NCBI GenBank assembly: GCA_023248835.1
Contig: JAHFDU010000014.1
Coordinates: 1-22,823, forward strand
Length of the DNA stretch: 22,823 nt
Source of the DNA: Myxococcales bacterium
GTDB taxonomy: Bacteria > Myxococcota_A > Polyangia > Palsa-1104
Direction of reading: 5' to 3'
The position numbers and the translations under genes are program-made. Positions within the stretch are counted from its first letter, which is position 1. Every line of letters begins with the position of its first letter. Below the pieces are notes generated by a model. It was not told the DNA's origin. It did not search any database and worked only from the letters and a program-made list of their open reading frames with translations. Positions 1 to 8,796 of the stretch are shown piece by piece.

Positions 1-1
1 G

Positions 2-1114
2 TGGCAAGATGAAGGCGTGCCTGTGTACGCCCATCGCCTGCTGGCTCGACTGCCCGAAGTGCTGCAGCGCCGACTACTTGACGCTTCGATGCGGCTTGGG
101 CTGGCCGGGCAATTCAGCCTGTTTCGAATGATGAAGTCCACGCTACTGGAGATTGGCGCCGATCGGCAAGAGCTCACCTGTGCGTTCGAGTCCTGCCGCG
201 ATCTCGGGCCGCATTTCGTCGCGACTTTTCGCCAGCTGTCGATACAAGTGGCGCGCCAAGCCAAACGTGAAGACGATCACTTTCGCGCCGCCATCTATGC
301 GCTGATTGCCGACGCCGCGTCGAATGATCCGGCGGAAAAATGGAAAAATTACCAACTCGCGATACCACAATGTGAAGCGTTTTTTTCGACCCGCCTGCCG
401 CGCATCGAGCGGGTGAGGCTGCCGTATCGCGAGGCCGGGCTGCGGGCGCTATTTGCTGCACCGCCCGCCGCAGACGCTGCGATCATCTTTGTTCCTGGCA
501 ACGACGAGCCCAAAGAGTGGATGATACCGATGATCGACGTCGCCTGCGCCCACGGGCTGGCTGCGCTGGCGATCGATCTGCCCGGCTATGGCGAGAGTTT
601 TCTCTTGGGAACTAGACTCGATGGCACAGGCGCTTTGGTCGATTGTGCGGGTGCGGCGATGAGCTATCTTAAGGCGCGCAAGATCACCAAAGCGGCTGCA
701 TTCGGCGTCAGCCTTGGCGGCCTGCTCTGCCATTTGCTCGCCAGCTTAGAACCAGCGATCGCTGCATCAGCAGGACTTGGTGGCCCGTTCGACCTCAATT
801 GGTTATTTGCCCACGTGCCCTGTTTTCAGCGCGATCATTTCGTGCTCGCCGCTGGTGGACAGGCGGCGGCAAAAAAAATCATCGATGAGCTCGCGGTCGA
901 AAAAATCCTTGGCGATGTGCGCCGCCCGGCGCTGGTGATGCATGGTAGCCGAGACGAAGTGGTACCGGTGCGTGACGCTCACCAGTTGCAACGCGCGATT
1001 GGCGCGCACGCCGAGTTGCGACTTATCGACGGTGGCGATCACATGGCAAATCCGCATCTGCACACCCAGACCGAATTTGCGATCGGCTGGCTCAAAACGC
1101 GAATCGGCGAGTGA
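2..1114 (+). CDS. alpha/beta hydrolase, FrsA/DUF1100-like (possibly 5' partial)
   Basis: This is a serine hydrolase of the alpha/beta fold; the substrate cannot be read from the sequence. The frame is open to the left edge, and the first possible start inside the window is GTG at 17, so the true start may lie outside. From that GTG the protein is 365 residues. It has an N-terminal helical region of about 130 residues, then the core with the nucleophile elbow GVSLGG near residue 231. The acid is in HGSRDEVVP near 313 and the histidine in GGDHM near 341, so the Ser-Asp-His triad looks complete. The long helical N-terminus before the core resembles FrsA/DUF1100-type hydrolases. It ends 23 bases from the stop of the convergent short-chain dehydrogenase. 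Confidence 0.8.
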   Translation, partial: WQDEGVPVYAHRLLARLPEVLQRRLLDASMRLGLAGQFSLFRMMKSTLLEIGADRQELTCAFESCRDLGPHFVATFRQLSIQVARQAKREDDHFRAAIYALIADAASNDPAEKWKNYQLAIPQCEAFFSTRLPRIERVRLPYREAGLRALFAAPPAADAAIIFVPGNDEPKEWMIPMIDVACAHGLAALAIDLPGYGESFLLGTRLDGTGALVDCAGAAMSYLKARKITKAAAFGVSLGGLLCHLLASLEPAIAASAGLGGPFDLNWLFAHVPCFQRDHFVLAAGGQAAAKKIIDELAVEKILGDVRRPALVMHGSRDEVVPVRDAHQLQRAIGAHAELRLIDGGDHMANPHLHTQTEFAIGWLKTRIGE

Positions 1115-1137
1115 GGGGACGGTCTTCGGTAATGCAG

Positions 1138-1927
1138 TTATTTTCCACTCTTGGATGCGGCCGACAATGCGAGGCGGATCATCGGATCGCGCACTGCACC
1201 GGGCAACATCCACACTAGGCGATAGAGCAGTCCAAGGATCCAAGGGAAGCGAGTAAGGCGCCGCTTGCCTGTGATCGCCCGTTCGATGATGTCGAGCGCG
1301 TCGTCAAGTTCAAACATCATCGGCATCGCGGTTTGCAAGTCATCAATCGCCGGAGTGCGCACAAAACCGGGATGAATGAGCGTGACCGGGACGCCGCGCG
1401 GTCGCAGATCTTGATCGAGCGCCTGCATGTACTGAGTCAGTCCCGCCTTGCTGGCGCAGTAGGCCGCAGCCGGGGCAATGCCAATGTCGGCGCTGAGGCT
1501 CGAGATCGCCACCAGTTGGCCGCGACCGCGCTGTAGCATCGGACGCAAGAACGGCGTGAAGGTGGCGATCGCGCCCAGCAGATTGATTTGAAAAATATCG
1601 CGCGTTATCTGCCACGGCATGTCGGCGGGCGCGAGCACGGTTTTGCCGCCGGCAAGCCCGGCGTTGGCGACCACCAGGTCGATGCCGCCCGAGTCGGCGT
1701 CGAGTTTGCCGAGCTGCTCAAGCGTGCGGTCGCAATCGGCGACATCGAGCGCCAGCGCGTGGGCTTTGCCGCCGGCAGCGACGATCGCCGCCACCTCGGG
1801 CCTTGAGTACCTCGATCCGTCGCGCCGCCAGCCACACTTCCACGCCCTGTTTGGCGAGGCGCTGCGCCAGCCCAAGGCCGATGCCGCTTGACGCACCGGT
1901 GATCACTGCACGATGTATCGAACTCAT
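1138..1927 (-). CDS. short-chain dehydrogenase/reductase, frameshifted as given
   Basis: This is a classical SDR oxidoreductase using NAD(P)H. From ATG at 1927 it reads the Rossmann motif TGASSGIG at residues 10-17 and then LAARRIEVL. The frame is lost near 1798-1802, and the rest continues in another frame with VAAIVAAGGKA, the NAG motif (VVANAGLAGG), the catalytic serine region ISSLSADIG and YCASK. One surplus base restores the family spacing; dropping one C from the GCCC run gives LKAEVAAIVAAGG, which is typical SDR. All catalytic elements are present once the frame is repaired, so a sequencing indel or a very recent mutation is more likely than an old pseudogene. It is the last gene of an operon with two acyl-CoA dehydrogenases, which suggests a beta-hydroxyacyl or related lipid substrate, by inference only. 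Confidence 0.82.
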
Positions 1928-3145
1928 CAAAAAAGTCGGTGGATCTTTGAGGATGCGTTTGGAGATGACGATGCGCTGGATTTGTCCGGTGCCTTCGAAG
2001 ATGTCGAACACCTTGATGTCGCGATACCATTTTTCGACAAAATTGCCGTGCTCTAGGCCGTGCGCGCCCATCACTTGCACCGCGTCGGCGCAGACTTTCA
2101 TCGCCACTTTGGCGGCGTAGGCTTTGGCCATCGACGCCTCTTTAGCGTTGGGCAGGCCTTCGTCCGCCATCCAGGCGGCGCGCCAGCAGAGCAGGCGGCC
2201 AGCATCGATGAGGCGCTTGTCTTCCGCCAACGTCTCGGCGAGCTGAGTGTAGCGCGGCAGTGCGCGCCCGAGCATGTAGTGGTCTTTGACAAAATCACGG
2301 GTGTATTCGTAGGCGGCGCGGGCGATGCCAAGCCCCAAAATACCCACCATCGGGCGAGATGAATCAAAGGTCTTCATCGCCGCCATGAAGCCGCCCTTCG
2401 ATCCCTTGTCATAGTGGGCTTCGCCGCCGAGCAGATTCTCCTCGGGGACGCGGCAATCTTCCAGCACCAGCTCGGCGGTTTCCGAGGCGCGCAGCCCCAT
2501 CTTGTCTTCGATCTTGCCGCAGAAAAAGCCGGGCGTGCCCTTCTCGACGACAAAGGTGCGCTGGCCTGCGCGACCGAGCGCCGGGTCAATGGTTGCGAAG
2601 ATCACCACCCAGTCGGCGCGGCCGCCGTTGGTGATAAAACATTTGCGGCCGTTGAGCACCCATTGCTTGCCCTCTTTGCGGCACGAAGTGCGAATCGCAG
2701 CGACGTCGCTGCCGGCGCCGGGTTCGGTAAGTCCATAAGCGCCCCAGTGCAAACCTGGTTTTTTGAAGACGCTGAAAAAGCGATCGCGCTGCTCGGGCGT
2801 GCCGGTAAATTCCACCGGCGGTCCGCCGAGCCCTGGCCCTGGCAGCGACATCAAAACGCTGACGTCGCCCCACGCCATCTCTTCGGCGCCGATGAGGGTG
2901 AAACGATTTTTCTGTGACTTTCCCTGCTTGTCGGGGGTGGCACCCGCGCCTTCGCCGCCATATTCGCGCGGCACTTCGCCGACCGACATCATCTGCCGCA
3001 TGTTGTGTAGGCGCTGCAAAAAGTCATCGGGAATACGGTGATCGCGATCGGCCTGCAGCGAAATCGGCCGCACCACATTCTTGGCGAATTGATGCACCCA
3101 CTCTTTGACCTGCAGCTGCTTGTCGTTGAGGGTAAAATCGATCAT
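1928..3145 (-). CDS. acyl-CoA dehydrogenase, canonical active-site glutamate present
   Basis: This is an FAD-dependent acyl-CoA dehydrogenase that would oxidise an acyl-CoA to the 2-enoyl-CoA and pass electrons to ETF. It is about 406 residues, normal for the family. The family signature GLTEPGAGSD is intact, followed by KCFITNGG. The catalytic base is visible as Glu384 in DIFEGTGQIQR, the position of Glu376 in medium-chain enzymes. The start ATG at 3145 is preceded by GAGG six bases upstream. The gene begins seven bases after the stop of the upstream dehydrogenase homologue, so the two are co-transcribed. No stop codon separates it from the SDR: the frame reads KDPPTFL straight into the SDR methionine. 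Removing one T from a six-T run (1929-1934) would create TGA overlapping the SDR ATG. Confidence 0.9.
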
Positions 3146-3152
3146 CGCATCC

Positions 3153-4304
3153 TCAAGTGAAAAATGGTTGCAGGGCGCAAGACGGCAGCGCAGTGGCGAG
3201 ATTGCTCTCGAGCTCGCCGTCGGCGGTCACCAGCTGCAGCCACTCGTCCGGCGGCGAAAACAGCGCCAGCGCTTTGGTGTCGCGCAGCCATTTTTCGGCC
3301 GGATAGTCTTTGACAAAGCCGGCGCCGCCGAGCAGCTGCACGCCCTGATCGGCGACCCGAAAAGCGGCTTCGTTGGCATGCACTATCGCCTCGGCCGCGG
3401 TCGACAGATCGCGATCGATTTCGGTTGCGGCTCGCCACAGTAGCCAGCGCGCCGATTCGACGTCCATGTGCATGTCGGCGAGTGCGAATGAGATCGCCTG
3501 GAAGTGCGCCACTGGCTTACCGAAGGCTTTGCGCTCTTGGGTGTAGGCGAGCGCGAATTCGTAACTTGAGCGCGCCAGTCCCACCTGGCGGGCGGCGTTG
3601 GTGAGCCCAATGCGCGCGAAAAATCGACGCACATTTTTTGCAAAATCGTCGCCGCCGCAGAGACGATTTTCCTTCGGAATGCGAACATTTTCGAAACTGA
3701 CCGGCGCCGTGACGACGGCTTCGAGCCCGACCAAGCCGTAGCGCTCGCCCGGCTTTACTGCGCTCGACTTCGGCACCGCGAAAGCAGCTGGCACACCGTC
3801 GAGCATGGCAAAAACGATCAGGTGATCCGCGGCGCCACCCAAAACGAAACTTTTGTCGCCGTGCAAAACAAACTCGTTGCCGTCTTTTTTTGCCGAGGTC
3901 GCAAAATCGGTAGTGCTCATTTTTGCTTCGGAAAAAGCGATTGCGCCGGTAGGTGGCGTGGTCAAGGCGAAGGGTGCGAGCAGTCGCTGCTGTTGCGCGG
4001 CATCGCCGAGCTGAAGCACGGCTTCGATGTAGGACTGGGCCGCGCCGAGTGCGACGGCTGCGCCCGGGTCACCGAAGGCGAGCTCTTCGTGCGCGATGAG
4101 CGAGGTGACAAGCGGCGCTGCTTGGCCACCAAGCTCGGTCGGCACGGTGAGAAGATCGAGACCGAGTTCGTGATAGCGTTTGCGGAAGCTCGCGTCGACG
4201 CCGGATTTTTCATGCGCGCGCTGCTTTGAGCGTAAATCGGCGGCAAAGCGACGCACGGTTTCTTGAATCAGCGTCTGCTCTTCTTCGAGCGCAAAAGAGA
4301 TCAT
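3153..4304 (-). CDS. acyl-CoA dehydrogenase homologue lacking the catalytic glutamate
   Basis: This 383-residue protein has the full acyl-CoA dehydrogenase layout: an N-terminal helical domain, a middle beta domain, and a C-terminal helical domain with QERKAFGKPVAHFQ and LLGGAGFVKDYP. The usual TEPGAGSD signature is degraded to FSEAKMSTTDF. Where medium-chain enzymes have the base in YEGTSQIQ, this protein reads LFSPPDEW, with Ser350 in place of Glu. The alternative glutamate site used by isovaleryl-CoA dehydrogenase also appears to be non-acidic. It may therefore be a non-catalytic or altered-chemistry subunit. In Mycobacterium, paired FadE proteins form alpha2beta2 enzymes in which only one subunit carries the base, and the adjacent canonical gene would be the natural partner. 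It starts three bases after the VWA lipoprotein stop. Confidence 0.85.
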   Translation of the reverse strand: MISFALEEEQTLIQETVRRFAADLRSKQRAHEKSGVDASFRKRYHELGLDLLTVPTELGGQAAPLVTSLIAHEELAFGDPGAAVALGAAQSYIEAVLQLGDAAQQQRLLAPFALTTPPTGAIAFSEAKMSTTDFATSAKKDGNEFVLHGDKSFVLGGAADHLIVFAMLDGVPAAFAVPKSSAVKPGERYGLVGLEAVVTAPVSFENVRIPKENRLCGGDDFAKNVRRFFARIGLTNAARQVGLARSSYEFALAYTQERKAFGKPVAHFQAISFALADMHMDVESARWLLWRAATEIDRDLSTAAEAIVHANEAAFRVADQGVQLLGGAGFVKDYPAEKWLRDTKALALFSPPDEWLQLVTADGELESNLATALPSCALQPFFT

Positions 4305-4307
4305 CGG

Positions 4308-6077
4308 TTAGCCTACCGACACGGCTGCGGGCGGCACCAAGATGTACACATCGCGCGAATCGAGCAGGGTGGTGTCGCTGCCGATCACTTGAATGGTTGC
4401 TTTGAAAAACTGCGGCTGATCGGTGCCGGGAATAAAATCGTTGTACGCACGCACGGTGAATTGCAGCGTGGTGCCGGGTTTGACGTCGATAAAGCTGTTG
4501 TTGCTGATCGCTTTGGGCCCGTTCAGCGATCCCACTGCGGGAGTTGAGCTCAGCGGCACGATGCCGCGTTGGGTGTCGACCGGAGCGAGAAAATCGGCGG
4601 TGGTGTGTTTGGCTGGCAGAGCAATTCCAGGATTCGATTCGTCGGTCATTTTGCCGACCACCTTGGTGGTGTCGTCAAACCCGCCGTATGTGATCAGTTT
4701 GCTGATCGCGGCTGCAACCGAAGTACCTAGATTTTGTCCCGATTCGTTGACTTGAAACACCAGCGGGCAGTTGCCCATCGCATCGGGTGGGATGGCGCTG
4801 CCATTTTCACCGGTGCAGCACATGCCCAAACCGCAGACGCCGCCAAACGCAGAGGGTGGAACGGAGGTATTGGTCTGTTCGGCCAGCCACACCAACTGGT
4901 CGTAGGGCTCGTACTGGCTCGGTGCACCAGTTGCCGGCGCGGCGAAATTGGGGAAGTCAAAGCCGCCACTCTTGGACGCTATGCCGATGACCCTGCCGCC
5001 GATCTGCTGCACCGCTTGTAGGGTGGCGAGATGGCCGTGCGCGACTGAGGCGAGGGAAGCAAAACCGGTGTCGGCCGGATCTTCGACGTCGTGCAGCTCC
5101 GCGTCGGTGACCAGAACCAAGAGCGGCAGCGCGCCAGAGCGAAAACCCATGCCACCGATGTTGCCGGTGGTCTCGCCAGCGACAGCGCCGGGCGCGGTGC
5201 CGTCGTCGAATGCCTCGACAATGTTGTCAGTGCTCGACGGCCTGCAGGTTTGTACCGGCAAGCCGGTGGCGGCGGCCCACAGCGCGTCAAACCCTGGTTC
5301 GCTCGAGTCGCCGCCGTTGTTGGCTACCAGGCCGGCGAGCGTGCTTTGCACCGCCGCCAGTCCTTGTCCCTGTACCGTAATCACGCGCTGACTGAGTTGC
5401 CAGAGATAGTCACTGCTGTTGCCGTCGGGTTGACAGGGCCAGCTGTCGTAGACAGAAACACCGATCGCCACCGATGGAATTTGTGCTTGCAGCGTTGTCG
5501 TGAGCGAGGAGAGCGACTGACTCAAATTGTCGATCTTGGCCGACATCGATCCGGTGGTGTCGATGACGAATGCGATATCGGCCTGCCTGATTTTGGTATC
5601 GAACGAAAACACCGCCGAAGCCGGCGAGGTCAGATCTTGGTAGGGCGCGATGAAGAAAAAATCGAGCGGCTGGCCGTTGTCGTCAAGCCGCCTTGGTACC
5701 AAAGTCAAAATGGTTTGCCCGACCTGGTTGCCGAGTTTGGCTGAAACGGTGGTGAAGCCGCCGGTCTTATTGGAAGTGAAAGTGTTTTTAGCAAACGTGC
5801 CGAGGTCGGCCTTGTCGATCGCAAAGGTTACTTTCGACGTCAGGTCGACGGTGGTGCCGTCGACGTGCGTCCCGGTCGCGGTGAAATCCTGGGTCACCGC
5901 TTTTTGGTTGTCGATAAAGAGTACTGGCGAGCCGGGAGTGACATCAATCGAACGCAATGCCGTCGGATCCGAGACTGCGGCGTCGAGATCGACGCGGTTG
6001 GTTCGCCGCTTACTCCCGAGGTCGCAGCCCAAAAAAACCAGCAGGCAGAGACTTAGGGACCACTTGGCTTTGAGCAA
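4308..6077 (-). CDS. VWA-domain lipoprotein
   Basis: This is a 589-residue exported protein. The start is TTG at 6077, supported by a perfect AGGAGG six bases upstream (complement of 6084-6089). A signal peptide ends in the lipobox-like FLGC, so it is probably a lipoprotein anchored at about Cys18. Residues of roughly 40-130 resemble a bacterial Ig-like domain (VTPGSPVLFIDNQ). A von Willebrand A domain follows with the metal-binding MIDAS motif DTTGSMS near residue 172. A cysteine-containing stretch (VCGLGMCCTGENG) and a second beta-rich tail of about 120 residues complete it. Binding partner and function are unknown. It sits three bases upstream of two acyl-CoA dehydrogenase genes, an odd pairing of a surface protein with lipid enzymes that may reflect only shared transcription. 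Confidence 0.85.
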   Translation of the reverse strand: MLKAKWSLSLCLLVFLGCDLGSKRRTNRVDLDAAVSDPTALRSIDVTPGSPVLFIDNQKAVTQDFTATGTHVDGTTVDLTSKVTFAIDKADLGTFAKNTFTSNKTGGFTTVSAKLGNQVGQTILTLVPRRLDDNGQPLDFFFIAPYQDLTSPASAVFSFDTKIRQADIAFVIDTTGSMSAKIDNLSQSLSSLTTTLQAQIPSVAIGVSVYDSWPCQPDGNSSDYLWQLSQRVITVQGQGLAAVQSTLAGLVANNGGDSSEPGFDALWAAATGLPVQTCRPSSTDNIVEAFDDGTAPGAVAGETTGNIGGMGFRSGALPLLVLVTDAELHDVEDPADTGFASLASVAHGHLATLQAVQQIGGRVIGIASKSGGFDFPNFAAPATGAPSQYEPYDQLVWLAEQTNTSVPPSAFGGVCGLGMCCTGENGSAIPPDAMGNCPLVFQVNESGQNLGTSVAAAISKLITYGGFDDTTKVVGKMTDESNPGIALPAKHTTADFLAPVDTQRGIVPLSSTPAVGSLNGPKAISNNSFIDVKPGTTLQFTVRAYNDFIPGTDQPQFFKATIQVIGSDTTLLDSRDVYILVPPAAVSVG

Positions 6078-6218
6078 ATCGAACCTCCTGTTTTTTGAAG
6101 CCGCTCGCTCATTTTTTCAAAGTTGATTTCTCGCTCGAGCGCTGCGCTGCCCACTCTGCCGCAGAATCGATTTATATACAACATGGGTGTCGCGGGAGCA
6201 GGTGGTAGTCTCTCGCCG
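6078..6218. promoter_or_regulatory. divergent intergenic region, lipoprotein operon / rlmM
   Basis: About 140 bases separate the TTG start of the lipoprotein from the preferred rlmM start. The plus strand has an AT-rich TATATACA at 6173-6180 that could serve as a -10 element for rlmM, but I see no convincing -35. The minus strand has the strong AGGAGG of the lipoprotein gene and an AT-rich patch (6106-6120) but no clear promoter. Confidence 0.3.
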
Positions 6219-7409
6219 ATGAAGCGAGTCAGACCGGGCGAACGACCAAGCGGGCGCCGAGCGCCAAGGCCGCAGAAGCCTCGAGCTGCTGTGAGGGCGT
6301 CTCTGACCACATCGAACCCGTCGCGCGAACCAGTCAAGCGGCGCAGTTTTCCCGTCGTGCCAGTAGTTGCAGCGGCGCTGCCAACCCTCGGTGACTGGCT
6401 GTTTGGCACACGTACCGAGGGCGATCGTGATTTGATCGAAGAGTTGTTCTTCACCGACAATAAACTGCGGCCCCATCCGGTGGCACCGGGGTTGGTGGCG
6501 ACACGATTGTCGAGCGGGCGAGTCGATCCAGGCGAGCTGGCATTTGCGCGTCAAGGATTTCCGGTGGCGGTGCTGCTCCGAGCCGACGGCGATGCCCTCG
6601 GGCGCGCCATCGGCAACGAGATTAGCAAGGGCGGTAAGCCACAGCCTTGGGCATTTGATTTGTGGGTTTCAGACAGCGATGAGGGCAATCGTCTTTCTCA
6701 GACTGCGACGACACTGGAAAAGCGAGCGCGGTTCGTGGTCGAGCATTTGGCCAAACCGTGGGCTGCGCAACAGCTCGCGTCGGCGCGTGAGGCGTTTGCC
6801 AAAGAGGGGATCTACGTTCAGGCCTGTTTGTTTTCGCCCGATCGAATCGCTTTGGGGCTTTTGCCGGCGCATCGCGCGCCGAGCCTAGCGCCGGGAGGCC
6901 GGTTGCGCGTGCACATCGATGATGATGCGCCGTCGCGCGCTGCGGCCAAGCTCGCCGAAGCTTTCCTTTGGCTCGGTCGCGCACCCGAGCCGCAAGACGT
7001 CTGTGTCGACCTCGGCGCTGCGCCGGGCGGCTGGAGCTACGTGCTGTTACAACATCGCGCCAAAGTCTACGCCGTCGACCGCGGCAAGCTGGCGCCCAAT
7101 TTGCGCAATCAAAAAAATCTCGAGCACATTCCGGCCGACGCTTTCCATTTCAATCCCGGCGATCCGGTCGACTGGCTGTGCTGCGACATGGCGTGGCGCC
7201 CGCTCGAAGTCGCTGGCCTATTGGCGCGCTGGGCCCGCCGCGGCTGGGCGCGCCATTTGATTGTCAATTTCAAATTGCCGATGAAAAAAAAAGCCGAGCA
7301 TCTGTTTCGCATCCGCGACATTCTCTCCGACGGTGGCTGGAGCAGCCTGCGCGCTCGCCAGCTCTACCACGACCGCGACGAAGTCACGATCGCCGGCGTG
7401 CGCATTTAG
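6219..7409 (+). CDS. rlmM: 23S rRNA (cytidine-2'-O)-methyltransferase RlmM
   Basis: This is an S-adenosylmethionine-dependent 2'-O-ribose methyltransferase. In E. coli RlmM modifies C2498 of 23S rRNA. The SAM-binding motif DLGAAPGGWSYVL is clear, and the K-D-K-E tetrad can be assigned: Lys in RAAAKLAEAFLWL, Asp in CCDMAWRP, Lys in NFKLPMKKK and Glu in LYHDRDEVTI. The N-terminal half would be the THUMP-like RNA-binding part. The frame is open back to ATG 6123 and ATG 6183, but the residues there look non-coding. ATG 6219 leaves a basic Arg/Pro-rich tail of about 45 residues and a total of 396 residues, slightly longer than the E. coli protein. The exact start is uncertain. The stop overlaps that of the convergent protease gene by four bases. 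Confidence 0.9.
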   Translation: MKRVRPGERPSGRRAPRPQKPRAAVRASLTTSNPSREPVKRRSFPVVPVVAAALPTLGDWLFGTRTEGDRDLIEELFFTDNKLRPHPVAPGLVATRLSSGRVDPGELAFARQGFPVAVLLRADGDALGRAIGNEISKGGKPQPWAFDLWVSDSDEGNRLSQTATTLEKRARFVVEHLAKPWAAQQLASAREAFAKEGIYVQACLFSPDRIALGLLPAHRAPSLAPGGRLRVHIDDDAPSRAAAKLAEAFLWLGRAPEPQDVCVDLGAAPGGWSYVLLQHRAKVYAVDRGKLAPNLRNQKNLEHIPADAFHFNPGDPVDWLCCDMAWRPLEVAGLLARWARRGWARHLIVNFKLPMKKKAEHLFRIRDILSDGGWSSLRARQLYHDRDEVTIAGVRI

Positions 7410-8740
7410 ACTTTTTTCGGCGGTTTATGTGAAAAAATCTGCCAGGCTTTGAGGTGGTCAAACGCGGTCTTGAGTTGGTAGTCGTCGCCAGTCTGCGGCG
7501 TCGGCGCCGGCGCCGGATGCTCTTGGTTGGGTAAATGGCCTTCGAGGTCGCGCTCTTTTTGCATCGGCTCGTTGCCGTGCTGCGGCTTGAGCTCGCTCAG
7601 CTTCATCTGCTCGACGGTGACGTCGGGAGTGATGCCGTGTTCCTGGATGGAGCGGCCAAGCGGAGTGAAATAGCGCGCAATGGTCAATTTGAGTGCCGAG
7701 CCGTCATCGAGTTCAATCACTGTCTGCACACTGCCCTTGCCGAAAGTCTGCGTTCCCAAGATCGCGGCGCGGCCGTGATCTTGCAGCGCTCCGGCGACGA
7801 TTTCAGAGGCCGAAGCCGAGCCGCCGTTGACCAGTACGATCATCGGAAAACCAGAATGCGTTCCGCGTGGATGGGCGTTCTCCTCGTCGAGCACATGGCC
7901 CTCGCGCCCCTCGGTGCGGACAATCAATCCCGATTCGAGAAATTCGTCGGCCACCCGCACTGCCTGATCGAGCAGGCCGCCGGGATTGTTGCGCAGATCG
8001 AGCACCAGGCCTTGCAAGTGGCCACCGGCCTCTTTTTCGAGGCGATTGAGGGCTACGGCGAGATCGTCGTCCGCCTTTTCGGTAAATTGCTTGAGCCGCA
8101 GATAGCCGTAGCCGGGCGCTAAAAACCTCCCTTGGACGTTGTCGATCTTGATGATCTCTCGGGTGAGCACGAAGTCGCGCTCATGAAATCCCTGCGCGCC
8201 CGGCCGCTCAATGGTGAGTTTTATCTGTCCGCCGACGCCTGGACCGCGCCCGCGCATGTGCGCGATGGCTTCATCCATGTGCAAATTGCGGGTCGGTTTG
8301 CCATCGATGCGGACGATCTGATCGCCGGTGGTGAGCCCGGCGCGCGCCGCCGGGGTGCCGTCGAGCGCCGACATAATGGTGAGCAGGCTGTCGTGTGAGC
8401 CGTCGGCGGCGGGCCGCATCTCGACTTCGATGCCGACACCGCCAAATTCGCCTTCGGTGTCGATTTTCATTTCGCGGTACTGCTCGGGGCGCAAGAAACT
8501 CGAATGGGGGTCGAGCGTTTCCAGCATGCCGCGCACTGCGCCGTAGATCAGTTCGTCGTGGTCGACCGGATCGACGTAGTTGTTCTCGACGTACGACAGC
8601 ACGCGGGTCAGCACGTTGAGCTTGTGGTACGGACTGTATTTTTGCGGCAATGCGCGCGCGACGCTGATGGTGAAGAGCACCGCCAATGCGGACAGCAGAC
8701 ACGACGAGATCACGAACGCAGTGGAATGGCGCTTGGACAT
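7406..8740 (-). CDS. ctpA: S41 family C-terminal processing peptidase
   Basis: This is a periplasmic serine protease of the Ctp/Prc family that trims or degrades proteins from their C-terminus. The N-terminus is a signal or anchor helix (about residues 8-30). A PDZ domain follows (about 95-185, with GGVGIEVEM and AGLTTGDQIVRIDG), then the S41 protease domain. The catalytic pair is visible: Ser310 within GGSASASEI and Lys335 in FGKGSVQ, the 25-residue spacing of the family. The C-terminal 60 residues are polar and Pro-rich. ATG at 8740 follows GAGGGG at a suitable distance; a TTG directly before it is the alternative. It lies 56 bases downstream of the zinc-ribbon gene, so read-through from the transporter operon is plausible. 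Confidence 0.93.
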   Translation of the reverse strand: MSKRHSTAFVISSCLLSALAVLFTISVARALPQKYSPYHKLNVLTRVLSYVENNYVDPVDHDELIYGAVRGMLETLDPHSSFLRPEQYREMKIDTEGEFGGVGIEVEMRPAADGSHDSLLTIMSALDGTPAARAGLTTGDQIVRIDGKPTRNLHMDEAIAHMRGRGPGVGGQIKLTIERPGAQGFHERDFVLTREIIKIDNVQGRFLAPGYGYLRLKQFTEKADDDLAVALNRLEKEAGGHLQGLVLDLRNNPGGLLDQAVRVADEFLESGLIVRTEGREGHVLDEENAHPRGTHSGFPMIVLVNGGSASASEIVAGALQDHGRAAILGTQTFGKGSVQTVIELDDGSALKLTIARYFTPLGRSIQEHGITPDVTVEQMKLSELKPQHGNEPMQKERDLEGHLPNQEHPAPAPTPQTGDDYQLKTAFDHLKAWQIFSHKPPKKV

Positions 8741-8796
8741 CAAGACCCCTCAAGCGTTAAAGATAGCGGAAACCCAGCCGGCGGCCAGCCGCAGAA

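Noticed and set aside
1115..1137. Transcription terminator between the hydrolase and the SDR
   Set aside because: The 23-base gap has no stable hairpin or T-run; only a GGGGACGG string reminiscent of a repeat fragment.
6123..6218. Upstream extension of RlmM from ATG 6123
   Set aside because: The residues look non-coding and the stretch holds an AT-rich promoter-like patch; ATG 6219 or 6183 is more sensible, though not proven.
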